Source of the DNA: Agarophyton chilense
Lineage: Eukaryota; Rhodophyta; Florideophyceae; Gracilariales; Gracilariaceae
Direction of reading: 5' to 3'
Length of the DNA: 64,000 bases
Assembly (NCBI GenBank): GCA_030374765.1
Contig: JARGXX010000117.1
Span: 1-64,000 of the forward strand
Position numbers and translations under genes: made by a program. Under the pieces are notes generated by a model that ran no database searches, was not told where the DNA came from, and saw nothing but the letters and a program-made list of their open reading frames with translations. Shown here piece after piece: positions 21,593 through 31,952 of the stretch. Position 1 is the stretch's first letter. Every line of letters begins with the position of its first letter.

Positions 21593-22546
21593 ATGAATCA
21601 GGTGAAAGAAATCTCGTTTCAAAGCCTTCCCGAAGAAGCGCTTGAGCGTATAGTATACTGGGCGCTTGAGACAGGAACCGAGGGAGTGTTAACTGACGAC
21701 GCAAAGAAGCTGAAGACCGCTGTCTACCTCTCGCGAACCAGCGATCCGTTGCGGCGTGCTATATCGAAGGTGATATTGGGCTTTCGGCTCGGAAGTGGCT
21801 TTCCGATTTGGCCGAGCGTCAAGATCCTTGGTCCACATGCGTCCAACAATCTGCGCGTGTTAGACGTAACTATGGACCGCTCTGTAATGTTCGGCTTTCT
21901 CAAGTGGCTTCTTCCCGCTCAGAACCTCGTAGAACTGAAGCTCAACATTGTGGGCGAAGCATACCCTGAGGATCGACTGACCCAACTGGAAAGAATGCTG
22001 TTGGGAAGATTATTCACAAACACAGGAGCACAGTTGCATACTCTGAAGATAAGCGGCATCAACTGCCAGTCATTATTGTTTACATGCCTGTTTAACTGCA
22101 CACAACTAAGATCGATTCATATAGAGGATTATGGAGATACGTCGGGAGCAACCGTTCTCAATGTGTTCACGCTAGTGTTGCTGGCGAATCGCAGCAATCT
22201 GCAACAAGTAGAAGCGCCGTTCGAAACTTGGAAATCACGAATAGAGACCAAACTAGACGGAGATGCCTTTGCTTGTGCTTGTGAGATGACGTGGAACACT
22301 GTATGGGCCAGTTATCGAGCCGGTGTAAAAGAGAGTGTGTTAAATATGGAAGCAAGTGAAGAGGATTTAGTGAAGAGAGTAAGGTCAGCTACATCAAGCA
22401 TGGATGCAATGGAGAAATGGATGCGAGAGGGGCTTGAACAGCTGAAGAAAGACGCAAGAGGGCTGGATAGTGATGCAATTCCTGAGGCGGCATTAAGCAG
22501 TCTGCTCCCCTTTGCTAGTCATCCTGTGACGAAACTTTTGGAATAA
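21593..22546 (+). CDS. F-box-like / leucine-rich hypothetical protein
   Basis: 317-codon intronless gene starting at the first in-frame ATG (MNQVKEISFQ). Residues about 8-55 (SLPEEALERIVYWAL ... KTAVYLSRTSDPLRRAI) resemble an F-box helix bundle, the part that binds Skp1 in SCF ubiquitin ligases. The middle has irregular leucine-rich segments (LRVLDVTMDRS, LVELKLNIVGE, LHTLKISGINC, LRSIHIEDYGD) spaced about 25-50 residues apart, the usual substrate-binding part of F-box/LRR proteins. The last 100 residues are charged and helical. No single residue proves the family, so the call is an inference from layout. It lies about 0.9 kb from the nested retroelements. Large lineage-specific F-box-like families often sit beside repeats. 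Confidence 0.45.
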   Translation: MNQVKEISFQSLPEEALERIVYWALETGTEGVLTDDAKKLKTAVYLSRTSDPLRRAISKVILGFRLGSGFPIWPSVKILGPHASNNLRVLDVTMDRSVMFGFLKWLLPAQNLVELKLNIVGEAYPEDRLTQLERMLLGRLFTNTGAQLHTLKISGINCQSLLFTCLFNCTQLRSIHIEDYGDTSGATVLNVFTLVLLANRSNLQQVEAPFETWKSRIETKLDGDAFACACEMTWNTVWASYRAGVKESVLNMEASEEDLVKRVRSATSSMDAMEKWMREGLEQLKKDARGLDSDAIPEAALSSLLPFASHPVTKLLE

Positions 22547-22684
22547 GGTAGAGCTGGTACGCATTATGGACTGCGGCTAAACAGTGAAGGAAAAACGCAA
22601 GCAGAGCGCGACGCGGAAGGTGAGGGAGGAAGGGCAAGAAAGTGTCATTGTTACAGCCAATCGAAAATAGTGAAAAAACGTTTA

Positions 22685-22714
22685 ATCATTTGATCGTCGA
22701 GGCGATCAAATGAT
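22685..22714. terminator. 12-bp perfect inverted repeat between convergent genes
   Basis: ATCATTTGATCG (22685-22696) and its exact complement CGATCAAATGAT (22703-22714) flank a 6-base loop. It lies where the F-box-like gene (ends 22546) and the BTB gene (stop codon 22706-22708) converge, and the right arm covers the BTB stop codon. It could form a hairpin in either transcript. A role in 3'-end formation is a guess. Confidence 0.4.
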
Positions 22715-23797
22715 CGTGGAAGTGCCACTTACCTTTCTGCGTGCGGAGTTAAGCGGCGGTGTACGGCTGCTTGGCGACTTCTTTCTGCGTATGTCATCGA
22801 AGCGCCTTTCAAGCGAATGCTTGGCGGCTTGCACCTTTTCCAGCTTCTCTGCGGCGCCTCGTGACTTTCGTTCGGCCTCGTCTGCCTCACAGAGAGCTTG
22901 CTGGTATTTCTGGCCAATAACATCCAAGTCGATGTTGCGCTCCAAAATTGTGGCCTCCAGCTGTTCCGAACGCGTAAGCAATACGGATACGAGCCCTGGT
23001 GAGAACGAAGGGCAGTTTACGGCGATGGGGTTGGCGGCTACCTCCCGAAGTTCATGGGTCTTCATACGGCTGAAGTCAACCAGGTCCAGCACCTTGCGGA
23101 TGATTGGTAGATTGTCGGCGTCAGGATTGGAGTCTTGCTCTGCGGGTTTGAGTCTTGTCTCGAGCCATTTGATGAGGGCATCGAACCACACTTTCTCAAA
23201 GGTTAAAATCTCAGGCCACGCGCACTCGCCTTTGCCTGGACGGGGCAAAGCGGAAATTATGGCGAACGACAGGCGATTGAAGTAGGGCGAGGCAATGACG
23301 TGAGAAAAATTGGCGGTGTCAGCGGTGTAGTTTTGCAACTGCTCCACGACATTTTGGTCATCAACAGTGACGGCAAAGTCGAGAATGCGAAGGCAGTTGT
23401 CGGTGGAGAGCTTTTCGAGACAAGTAGAACGGGCCAGTTGGATGAGGTGCTCGACATCGAAAATGACACCGAAATGCCACACCTCTAAAGCCAGAACGAT
23501 AGAGTTTTGGGATTCGGACATTTCACCTCCGTAGATAATCTCGAGCGCCTCGCGCACGGCGGCGGCGCTGCATTCGGTGACGAGAATCTCGGAGTGGGGC
23601 TGGTCGGGCACCGAGGTGCAGGTGGAATCGAAGGTTTCCGAGAGGGCGGAGAGAACGGCGCGGTGGGCGCCGAGGCGGGTCTCGGAGGGAGTGCCATCGC
23701 GGTGGCGCGAACGAACCACAAAGAAGACGTCATAGTACTGGTTGTCGGAGAGGGAATCAGGGCGCATCTTGCGCAGCAGAGTCTGCGCGAAGGCCAT
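22706..23797 (-). CDS. BTB/POZ domain protein
   Basis: 363-residue intronless gene. I chose the ATG at 23797 (MAFAQTLLRKM); the longer open frame has only a GTG upstream. Residues about 20-125 form a BTB/POZ fold with its usual landmarks: YYDVFFVV, then LGAHRAVLSALSETFDS (the HKxxLaarS-type helix), then a later helical segment (VREALEIIYGGEM). Residues about 130-260 look like a BACK-type helical region (NCLRILDFAV, EILTFEKVWFDALIKWLE). Residues about 300-350 are a coiled coil rich in Glu, Arg and Lys. BTB-BACK proteins are usually substrate adaptors for Cullin-3 ubiquitin ligases in cytoplasm or nucleus. The target cannot be read from sequence. It is divergent from the aquaporin gene. Confidence 0.75.
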   Translation of the reverse strand: MAFAQTLLRKMRPDSLSDNQYYDVFFVVRSRHRDGTPSETRLGAHRAVLSALSETFDSTCTSVPDQPHSEILVTECSAAAVREALEIIYGGEMSESQNSIVLALEVWHFGVIFDVEHLIQLARSTCLEKLSTDNCLRILDFAVTVDDQNVVEQLQNYTADTANFSHVIASPYFNRLSFAIISALPRPGKGECAWPEILTFEKVWFDALIKWLETRLKPAEQDSNPDADNLPIIRKVLDLVDFSRMKTHELREVAANPIAVNCPSFSPGLVSVLLTRSEQLEATILERNIDLDVIGQKYQQALCEADEAERKSRGAAEKLEKVQAAKHSLERRFDDIRRKKSPSSRTPPLNSARRKVSGTSTII

Positions 23798-24447
23798 GGT
23801 GCAGGGCGGAAGGTGTGTGTAAAGGGGGCGGAGAAGGGGTAATAGAGGAATGAGAGGGATAGAGGAGAAGGTCACGAGTGAAGAGATGGAGGAGATGGAA
23901 GGCTGAAGAAGAGGCGGAAGGTTGAAGATGGAAGATGGAAGAGGTGGTGCTTGAAGGCGAGGGGGAAGCGAGAGCTGGCACGCGCATGCACTCCAAGCGG
24001 CGCGCTGAGAGGCGCTCTGCGTTGAGCCGGAGGAATGGGGTTGGGGGGGGGGGGATCAGCACGGAGCACGCGCGCTGGTGGCACGCTGCAGACAGATGGC
24101 GGCGCAGGGAGCAGAGCAATGTAAGGTGGTGTAAACAAAACGGTCCGCTCTGCACATGAAACGTGTGTGATGTGTACATGCGGCAGCGAGCGCAGGGGTG
24201 TAAACTGGTGTAAGTGGGGAGGGCGAGGGCGAGGGTGGCGTGGATGTGTGTGAGCTGCGGAGCAGGACTGAGCGGTGGCTGCGACTGCGCTTTGGCGCGC
24301 TTGCGTGTTGCGCGCTGCGCGTTGTGCCCTGCGGGCTACGCACTGCGGGGCACTCTAGAGAGGGCAGCGCCGTTGAGGGGCGCACGGCGCTGCGTTTGCA
24401 CGGCACGGCGAGGCGAGGGTGCGTCGCCACAGGTCGTGCATAATACC
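23798..24447. promoter_or_regulatory. Divergent promoter region, BTB / aquaporin
   Basis: 650 bases between two head-to-head genes. It holds a run of 12 G's (24043-24054) and many GGCG/GCGC blocks. An open frame continues upstream from the aquaporin ATG through part of it, but only from a GTG or from an ATG at 24244 followed by Cys/Arg-rich sequence, so I treat it as non-coding. Confidence 0.4.
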
Positions 24448-25782
24448 ATGTGCAAGTCAGAAAGCGCCACGGCGACGACGAAGAAGAAGGCGACAACGGC
24501 GCAAGCCACGACAGCGACGGCGGAGGCGCCGTACCGCGTGGCGGCGGCGGCGCCCCCGCAGCGCGTGTGCATCGCCGGCTTCGAGGCCGTCTTTGACGAG
24601 TATTGCAACCACCTGTCCGACGCTGTTTGTTCATTTGGCGCCGACGGTTGCGTGCCGTGCGAGTGCGACCGTCTCCGCGGCACGCTGCTGTGTGATGTGC
24701 CACGCGCGCCGCCGCGTGCGCCTCGCACCACGCTTACGCTCACCGCTAGGATTGCAGACTTTGAGACGCCCCCGCTGCTGCTCGAGAGCTCCACGCGCCT
24801 TCACATGCGTCACTCGCAGTGTGCAGGTCTTTCGGCGCCGGCGCCATTGCCGTCGCCTTCGTCGTCGCCGTCGTTGCAGTCATTGGCGTCGCAGACGCCG
24901 CCACCTCCACCGCCGCCGCCCAGCCGCCTATATCATCTGCGTCTTATCGACCGCTTGCACGCTCGCTTCGACCTCGGCTTGCTGCAGCAGTGCGTGGCAG
25001 AGTGCATTGGTACAATGTTCATCGTCGTGTTCGGTGTGGGCAGCGTGTGCTCCGCTGTGTTGTCAGAGTCGCTATCGGGGCTGTGGCAGATTGCTGTCGT
25101 GTGGGGCTTCGGCGTGGCGCTGGCCATCCTGGCCACTGCCAGCGTCTCCGGTGCGCACCTCAATCCCGCCGTATCGCTCGCGTTTGCCATCTTCCGCCCG
25201 CACCTCTTTCCAGCATTCAAGCTGCTGCCGTACTGGGCGGCACAGTACATGGGCGGCATCCTGGGTGGTGCCATTAACTTGTTTATCTTCGGCCCGGCGT
25301 TTGCCAACTTTGAAAACGCCAACAACATCGTGCGCGGCTCGCCGCGGTCCGTGCTCACGGCACGTGCCTTTGGCGAATACTTCCCAGACCCAGGAAACGA
25401 GCTGCTGTCCACGCTGTCCATCAGCCCTGCCTTCGCCATGGTGGTGGAGGCGTGGGGCACCGCCATTCTAATGTTCATGATCCTGGCGCTCACGGATGAG
25501 CGGCAGAAGATCATCTGCACCAAGGAGATGGTTCCGTTTTACATTGGCTTCACCGTTTCAGTTCTCATCAGTCTGTATGCGCCGCTCACGCAGGCGGGCT
25601 GGAACCCGGCGCGCGACTTTGGGCCGCGCGTCGTGGCTGCGTTGGCCGGCTGGAGCTCTATCGCCATCCCGGGGCCTCGCAACGGCTTTTGGGTATATAT
25701 AGTGGGTCCGAAGGTCGGTGCCCCGGTGGGCGCCTTGCTGTACGACTTGCTCATCCACCCGGGCTTGTCGAAGAAGCGCTGA
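24448..25782 (+). CDS. Aquaglyceroporin (MIP family) with long N-terminus
   Basis: 444-residue channel protein of the major intrinsic protein family, for water, glycerol or other small neutral solutes across a membrane. The two half-helix signatures are present: GAHLNPAVSLAF (Asn239) and GWNPARDFGPRV (Asn386). The Asp after NPAR is the mark of the glycerol-facilitator branch (GlpF type) rather than strict water channels. Six membrane helices can be followed from LLQQCVAECIGTMFIVVFGV (about 187) to GFWVYIVGPKVGAPVGALL. The spacer between the second NPA and the last helix is also GlpF-like. The roughly 180 residues before the first helix are unusual for the family: they start MCKSES, contain paired cysteines (VPCECD) and end in a Pro run. 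Start chosen at the first ATG not followed by GC-rich nonsense. Confidence 0.88.
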   Translation: MCKSESATATTKKKATTAQATTATAEAPYRVAAAAPPQRVCIAGFEAVFDEYCNHLSDAVCSFGADGCVPCECDRLRGTLLCDVPRAPPRAPRTTLTLTARIADFETPPLLLESSTRLHMRHSQCAGLSAPAPLPSPSSSPSLQSLASQTPPPPPPPPSRLYHLRLIDRLHARFDLGLLQQCVAECIGTMFIVVFGVGSVCSAVLSESLSGLWQIAVVWGFGVALAILATASVSGAHLNPAVSLAFAIFRPHLFPAFKLLPYWAAQYMGGILGGAINLFIFGPAFANFENANNIVRGSPRSVLTARAFGEYFPDPGNELLSTLSISPAFAMVVEAWGTAILMFMILALTDERQKIICTKEMVPFYIGFTVSVLISLYAPLTQAGWNPARDFGPRVVAALAGWSSIAIPGPRNGFWVYIVGPKVGAPVGALLYDLLIHPGLSKKR

Positions 25783-26777
25783 TCCGTCACGGACTCTCTC
25801 ATTGTCGCGGCGGGGGCGGAGGCGATGGTAAAGGGGCAACGGTGGCTGAGAGAGATTTTTACCCTTCGTACACACTCTCTAGCTTGATAATGCATGGAGC
25901 GCATGAGCTTAGTTTGCCGTGGCACGTGGCCGCTACTCACTGGTGGCTTCACCTCTCGCAATGCTGTTGCGATACGTACGACAAATATCTCGTACTGCCT
26001 AATACAAAATGATGAAGGGCATTGCTACGCAAATTGTGATTGCCAGTAAGAAAGCCCAGAAGGAAGGACACAGCACAATGATAGGGAAGACTCAGCCTTG
26101 GGTCCAGTAAAAAGAGAGAGAATGGCATGGACAAAGCCATGGGAAGCGACGAAGTGTACTGATGAATGATCTTGATGATTTTATTCAGGAAAGCGTCGAT
26201 ATTCTCCCCGTTTCCCGACACACATCGCCCTCAGAGCACTTCTTTACACACATCTCTTTGCCCCTCCTCGCAGCCTACCTCCATATCATCATTTATAACA
26301 TCCTCGTGGTTTCCGTACTCCTCTGTTTCCGATCTCAAAGCCACGGCAGCTATCGAGATTGGAGACGATGAGTAGTCTCCGATCCCGAAGCCACCAACGC
26401 AATTCTGTCTCCTGTATCGCATTCACCGCAGCAAATGTTGCAACATGCATCGACAGACCTTCAACATATACGATAACATGCAGAACTGATTTTTATTGTT
26501 CCCTTCGAAGGGTTAGCAACAGCAGGAGCCCTTTTGTCTGCATTTGCCGTATGCAAAGTTACAGTATCGTTGTAAATTGGTAGTAAAATTACGCCTAGCA
26601 CACTTATTAACTTAATGTGTGTCGCCTATATCTACTATACACATACAGTACTAACCCTCTATGGTTAGATTGCTACCTTTGGCACGTTTGACTACTGTTT
26701 GCGATTCGCGCGAATAGAGCTTTGAGCTTCGCGAGTCTGCTGTTTGGGTTGGCGTGTGCCATCCGCCGCTGGCGTCT
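25783..26777. other. Intergenic region
   Basis: About 1 kb between the aquaporin stop and the TAF1B-like start. I see no convincing gene. Small open frames on both strands lack recognisable content. The right part must hold the TAF1B-like promoter. Confidence 0.4.
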
Positions 26778-28667
26778 ATGCGCTGCCCAAGTTGCGACAA
26801 CGACACCCTCTCGCCCACTGGCGATGGCGCGCTCGTGTGCGACGCTTGCGGCGAGCAGGTTGTCGGCTTCCAGGAGGAGCAAGTCGACTTTGCCCTCACC
26901 GGTACCGCCGTCACAAACCGCCAGTCCCAGTCGTCGCAGGCCCTCGCAGTGCGCCAGAGCATTGAATTTCGCAAGCAACAGCCCGCAGCGCCGCAGCAAG
27001 CGGCTCCCACCGATGATCTCTTGATTTGCGAGGGCGTCTTCATACTGGCAAAAGCCATTGCTTTGCGCCTCATACACCTGCGCTACTGCTCGGATCACGT
27101 CATGCGTCCGCTGTTTCAAATCATCTCGTGTTGGGTGCATCGCCGTCATGCCGGCGCTCACAAGTTCGGAAAGTCGCACACCCAATTTCAACAGTATCAC
27201 GTGCTTTCGCTCGTGAGCCTCGCTTGTTTGTACGTTCGTGCTCCGATGCTTCCGAGAGACCTGTGTCGACTAGTTAACACACGTCAGATACCGTTCTTCG
27301 CAGTGTTAAAAACAGTCTTTCCTGCCTCTTTTCGAAAGACCCCTGCCGTACGATCTGCCTTCACGCCCAACAAAATGCCCATTGCCAAACATGTTATCCG
27401 TGTTGCAAATGAGCTTGCCACTGATAATTATGCATGGCCCTCACTTGCCAAGTTCTTTCAAGCCAATCACTCTGAACGTGCGAAAACAGCGTCCGGCTAC
27501 GTATGGGGATCCAAACACACTTTTGTGCCCACTTCCTTTCCTGTCGCACATTTGCATATTACGTTGTTAAGATTATCTCGCTTGCTAGGACTTCCGGATG
27601 AGTTTGGCGCCAGAGTGCTGCGATTCATCGATTTGCGACTTGTGGCTGTCAAGATGGCCCGGGTGCTCAATCATCAAAAGCATGGGCCGTGGGATGATTC
27701 TGACATTGATGCCTATAAAGTCGATCATATTCCAAATTATCTTGACCCTACACGTCCGTTTTCAAAAGTAATTCAACCGGAACGTGACCTTTATGGGTTT
27801 CCAACAGATCATGCTGTGCAAGCGGACTTTATCAATACCATGCGCTTGTGTTACGGCAGACGAAAGTTTCGGCCAAATGCAAAGCCTGAAGAGCCTTCAC
27901 AGCGCGACCAGGAGCTGCGGGAGGAGTGGGAGCGATGCATGGATGCGATGCTGAGATGGTTACAAATCGGAACGCCGGAAGATCTTGATAATGTTGCATG
28001 GACTTCGTTAAGTCCGGATGCCATTTTAAACACGAGGGGAAGAGCCTTGAGAAAGCTCGCTCGTTTTGTCGAGGATATTCATGACGACAAGGGAGAAGAA
28101 GATCCGGAATTATGGGGCCCGTTTATCAAAGCCTTCCGGGAGATTGGCGAACGAGGTGCCGAAGAGGACCAGGTCGACTTTGAAGAGAATGAACCGCACA
28201 TCGTGGATGAAACGCATTGTATGTATGATGTAGATCGGATATGCCCAGGGTTGTCAGAATTTGTCGATGCGAAGGTTCGAGACATGAAAGTGGAACGCCA
28301 GGTTCTAGATTCTGTGGATCTGCGAGACGCTGACGGTGAAACGGTGAACCGAGAACCCGTTCGGAGGTGGGAGTTACGTCGCCCACCGAGACCTAAGCCT
28401 CTCGGGAATCGGAAGCGATTATACTCGAAAGTAGTTAGTTCTTACGACTATTACTATGAACCGGCTGGCATAGGTTTGGCGTGGACTATAATGAACCGGT
28501 TCTTTGCTGGAAGTAACGTTATGTTGGAAGGAATGAAAGTATCGGAATCTGTGGATATCCATGACGATCAAATGCGCAGAGCTTGTGACAGAACTATGGG
28601 TGCGGTCGTGCGATATATTCTGGGACTTAAAGCCATGCAAAAACCTGATGAAGACCTTGCAGATTGA
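26778..28667 (+). CDS. TAF1B/Rrn7-like RNA polymerase I initiation factor
   Basis: 629-residue protein starting at MRCPSCDND. A zinc ribbon (C3-x2-C6 ... C21-x2-C24) opens the protein, as in Rrn7/TAF1B, the TFIIB-like subunit of the Pol I core factor (SL1). Next come two cyclin-like helical parts. One contains LACLYVRAPMLPRDLCRLV and FFAVLKTVFPASF, where plant and animal TAF1B have the matching acidic/Leu-rich motif (LACLWARE-VLPTDI). The second contains LLRLSRLLGLPDEF and KMARVLNHQKHGPWDD. The last 200 residues are charged and helical. It would act in the nucleolus, recruiting Pol I to rDNA promoters. The BRF and TFIIB alternatives fit less well: there is no tandem repeat of clear TFIIB cyclin folds and no BRF homology block. 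Confidence 0.7.
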   Translation: MRCPSCDNDTLSPTGDGALVCDACGEQVVGFQEEQVDFALTGTAVTNRQSQSSQALAVRQSIEFRKQQPAAPQQAAPTDDLLICEGVFILAKAIALRLIHLRYCSDHVMRPLFQIISCWVHRRHAGAHKFGKSHTQFQQYHVLSLVSLACLYVRAPMLPRDLCRLVNTRQIPFFAVLKTVFPASFRKTPAVRSAFTPNKMPIAKHVIRVANELATDNYAWPSLAKFFQANHSERAKTASGYVWGSKHTFVPTSFPVAHLHITLLRLSRLLGLPDEFGARVLRFIDLRLVAVKMARVLNHQKHGPWDDSDIDAYKVDHIPNYLDPTRPFSKVIQPERDLYGFPTDHAVQADFINTMRLCYGRRKFRPNAKPEEPSQRDQELREEWERCMDAMLRWLQIGTPEDLDNVAWTSLSPDAILNTRGRALRKLARFVEDIHDDKGEEDPELWGPFIKAFREIGERGAEEDQVDFEENEPHIVDETHCMYDVDRICPGLSEFVDAKVRDMKVERQVLDSVDLRDADGETVNREPVRRWELRRPPRPKPLGNRKRLYSKVVSSYDYYYEPAGIGLAWTIMNRFFAGSNVMLEGMKVSESVDIHDDQMRRACDRTMGAVVRYILGLKAMQKPDEDLAD

Positions 28668-29564
28668 CTAGGTCGACAAGTTGACCATTGTATCCCTCTT
28701 GGCCGCTCTTGTTTAGTTTCAACTTTCAACAAGGATAGCAAATGCTGGACGACTTCATATGGGACATTTCTATTCAATCTCAATCACCCTCAAGGGAAAG
28801 CTCAAAGAAGTACTGCTTACGAGATTACGGACAGCACAAATTCCATTCTGTTTGCAATCGATGGCGTTTATTTGCGTCGGCTCCCAACTAGTTGAAGATA
28901 TATGTTCATTTGCGAGCCAAACAATCCCGTGGTGTCATGACATACATGGAAACAGCATTTATTGTCTTTCAGTAGAGCCCATACCGTTAGCTTTTCCATC
29001 TGTTAGACTTTGTCTCGACAACAAAATGAGACTTCATAGCCCACGGGTTTTGGGGTTGTCGTTGCAGGGCGAAGTTAGCTGCCCGCCTCATTAGCACCAT
29101 TTCATTCGCCGTGTGGGTTCGATGCCCTTTGATCTTTGGTTCACCAAAGCCATCACTTTCCCGTGCATATTCGTTAACGAACTTCGACTTTTTTAGGAAA
29201 AAGTCGCTGTGAAACAGTGGTTAAAACATTTTGTAATGGGACGTCAGTTTATGCACGAACCGCAAAACTGTGCAACAGCTATGGCCCAAGATGTATGGAA
29301 AACGAGAGCTTCGTAGATATCTTATTATTGTGGTTTAGTTATTCATTGCGCCAAGAAGACCGCACATAATTCGAAGCGAATACTCGCATATCATCGGAAG
29401 TTTGTGCAAGATTCAATCGCTTCACAGTTAAAACGGCGAGACCCTTGAAGGCTCAAAAGTTGGGGCACCAGTGTTCACGATCCGTAAATTCAACAGCGGG
29501 AAAACAGGAAGCGTTATACTTAACTCGAAAGTCATACCTTATAAAGAGCAAATCATCAACTTCC
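28668..29564. other. Intergenic region between convergent genes
   Basis: About 900 bases, moderately AT-rich, between the TAF1B-like and HDAC stop codons. No gene or repeat recognised. Short open frames on the plus strand (28759-29094, 29445-29726) lack domains. Confidence 0.4.
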
Positions 29565-31952
29565 TCAATCCGTGACCTCCATTTCAGAGACACGCATGTC
29601 CTTTGCAGAGTTTTCAAGGTTATTCTGCACTTCAGCATTATCTGGATTCGATGGCGCAATATCGTTTTTCTCTTCTTCACGTCGAACACCCTCCGCAAGG
29701 CTGTCACTTTGTGGAGTATTCACTGAGTGAGATATATTCATGCGTTGTGCAACTTCGGAACCTTTCTTTTCATTAGGATTCTTTCTAGTCCCCTCCACCC
29801 CTTTCTCATCGCTGTCATTGTTGATGTTGTCCTCTGCACCCTCTCGCCCTTCTATGTCTTCTTGAGAGTCATTAAGCTCAGATATTTCCAATCGCTGTTG
29901 CCCGTCTGTTCCAGGGCTGCTCGAAAGATCCTCCTGTTCTCTTAACATCGATCTACCTTGGTCATCACTATCCACGTCTTCTTCTCTCGACTGAACTGTT
30001 TCTGCCCGCTCTTCGTGACCATCATCGTTTCTTCCATCATTCTCTCTACTGTCTATTCTCTCTACATCCTTTCTAGACATTTGTCCGTCTTCGTTTCTTT
30101 CTTCATCTCCATCTGGAGTGCTATTTACATTTATCGGTCCCATGCTTATTTCGTTTGTTCCATCGTCTGCTTGATCCCTAAGCCTTCTGTTCACCGCTTC
30201 TCTGAATGCACTCTCCATCATGCTCCGCCCCCGTCGCATCTTTTCATCCCCTGCCCCATGTTCCGGGTCAGTGTTCTCCTGTTTGATCTCCACCCTGCGA
30301 TTATTCGCCCGCATCGACTTGACTTCTAATCTCGGGGGTTTGGCCACTTCCACGTCATCTTCTACATCCCCATCTTCCTCTTTTCCTGAGGAATCATGAT
30401 CTTCACCCCTTGGCTCGGGTTGTGCACGGTATTGGGCCTGTGTCTCTTCCTCTTCCTGCATCACACCATTGTGACGAACGTCTGTCATATTTTCGTCAGG
30501 ACGTTCGGTGGTAGAGTTGGCATCACCATTTGCAAACTCCTCAGCTCTTGCTTTTGGTGAGGAGATATGCATTGGGCTCGTATCTGGCATTTTAGGGCTC
30601 TCGGTTGCAGGAAATCGACGCCGTGGAAAATTGATTCGCCGTTGTTTGCGCTTGACATGTCGGAGGCTACTGATGTATTGATCTTCATCTTCGATATCGC
30701 TACCTGTGTAGTCAACAAGGTGACGAGGACGCCTATTTAGGTGACGTACGTCGGGATCTTCATCGTCTTCATCACGCGGTCGCATGCCTAATGCCGGAGT
30801 ACGCGACGAATCTGTAAAGCCAGTGCTTGGGGCGTGTGGCAGGTGGCGAAGATGCTCAAAAATCTTCACAGTGGTTTTGTGTAGCTCCGCAGGAGAATTG
30901 TGGTTCTCCATATTGCTAGGGACAATATGTAGTCTGAATTCTGGTCCATAGAACTCATAGTTGTCGTTATACGGAAGTTGATCCGGAAGGGTTTCCCCAA
31001 CGACTCGAGAAGTCTCATAAGCCCAGCAGCGAGCAACGTTGCGAATCGTGTATCCACCGCCCCCCAACAGAAGTAATGGAACGTCGTAGCGTTTAAAAAA
31101 GTCAACGCAATGTGCATGACCGCGCAGACTGAGATTAAAACAACCAAGGCGATCCCCAGAAAGAGAATCAGCTCCGCATTGGAGTACGATTGCACTAGGC
31201 TGATACCATTCCATAATGCGCTCCATGACGGGTTCAAAGATTGTGCGGTAGCTTTCGTCATCAATACCGTCCCGGAGCGGAAAGTTTGCCGAGTAATACT
31301 TACCTTTTCCAATTCCAATATCAATAACATCGCCAGTTCCTGGAAAGTAGTCGCCAAACTTGTGAAAACTGGCAGTCATGACGCGGTCTGTGGTGTAGAA
31401 AGCTTCTTCCACACCATCGCCGTGGTGAATATCAATATCGACGTACAAAACTCGTGCATGGACCTTGAGAAGCTCTAAAATGGCGAGTACACAGTCATTG
31501 ATGTAGCAAAAACCGCTAGCCTCGGCCTTCTTCGCGTGATGGAGGCCACCAGCCCAGTTGACAGCAATATCGCTCTGGCCGTTGTTGAGCCTCGCTGCAC
31601 CGGCTAGTGATCCACCAGCAGCTATCTGACAGTACTCCCAGAGCCCATCGAAAACGGGGCAGTCTTCAAGCACGTTGAAGCGCGTTAGATTTGTGGAATG
31701 GTCGCCAATGAGTTCGGGGGAGACGTTCTTGAGAAAAGAGATGTACTCGTCGGCATGGAAACGTGTCATATCGCGCTCTGAGGCTCGGGGGGTTGCTATG
31801 ACTTCCATCTTTTCGGCAACCCCGTAAGCGACGAGAAGGTTGTGGGTCATGCGCATGCGATGGGGCTTCATTGGGTGTCCCTGCGCATAGTAAAAGTTGC
31901 CAACATCAGCGTCATAAAAGTAGCCAACTTTTCTGCGCGGCGTATAAGTCAT
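29565..31952 (-). CDS. Class I histone deacetylase (RPD3/HDAC1 type)
   Basis: 795-residue zinc-dependent lysine deacetylase. Residues 1-370 are a complete class I catalytic domain: [20 protein letters not shown] at the start, the His138-His139 pair ([16 protein letters not shown]), zinc ligands Asp174 and His176 (DIDIHHGDG) and Asp262 ([11 protein letters not shown]), and the catalytic Tyr301 ([14 protein letters not shown]). This spacing is that of human HDAC1/2 and yeast Rpd3. It would remove acetyl groups from histone tails in Sin3- or NuRD-like complexes in the nucleus. From about residue 385 to the end it carries a 410-residue acidic, Glu/Asp/Arg-rich, low-complexity tail, far longer than the roughly 100-residue tail of HDAC1. 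It is divergent from the MED16-like gene, 617 bases apart. Confidence 0.95.
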   Translation of the reverse strand: MTYTPRRKVGYFYDADVGNFYYAQGHPMKPHRMRMTHNLLVAYGVAEKMEVIATPRASERDMTRFHADEYISFLKNVSPELIGDHSTNLTRFNVLEDCPVFDGLWEYCQIAAGGSLAGAARLNNGQSDIAVNWAGGLHHAKKAEASGFCYINDCVLAILELLKVHARVLYVDIDIHHGDGVEEAFYTTDRVMTASFHKFGDYFPGTGDVIDIGIGKGKYYSANFPLRDGIDDESYRTIFEPVMERIMEWYQPSAIVLQCGADSLSGDRLGCFNLSLRGHAHCVDFFKRYDVPLLLLGGGGYTIRNVARCWAYETSRVVGETLPDQLPYNDNYEFYGPEFRLHIVPSNMENHNSPAELHKTTVKIFEHLRHLPHAPSTGFTDSSRTPALGMRPRDEDDEDPDVRHLNRRPRHLVDYTGSDIEDEDQYISSLRHVKRKQRRINFPRRRFPATESPKMPDTSPMHISSPKARAEEFANGDANSTTERPDENMTDVRHNGVMQEEEETQAQYRAQPEPRGEDHDSSGKEEDGDVEDDVEVAKPPRLEVKSMRANNRRVEIKQENTDPEHGAGDEKMRRGRSMMESAFREAVNRRLRDQADDGTNEISMGPINVNSTPDGDEERNEDGQMSRKDVERIDSRENDGRNDDGHEERAETVQSREEDVDSDDQGRSMLREQEDLSSSPGTDGQQRLEISELNDSQEDIEGREGAEDNINNDSDEKGVEGTRKNPNEKKGSEVAQRMNISHSVNTPQSDSLAEGVRREEEKNDIAPSNPDNAEVQNNLENSAKDMRVSEMEVTD

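Noticed and set aside
24419-25471. Arg/Ser-rich 350-codon frame overlapping the aquaporin gene
   Set aside because: It is the +1 shadow of a GC-rich real gene. Composition is dominated by Arg, Ser and Cys and there is no domain.
29100-29140. tRNA-like string GGGTTCGATGCCC
   Set aside because: Only the loop resembles a T-arm. No cloverleaf can be formed around it.
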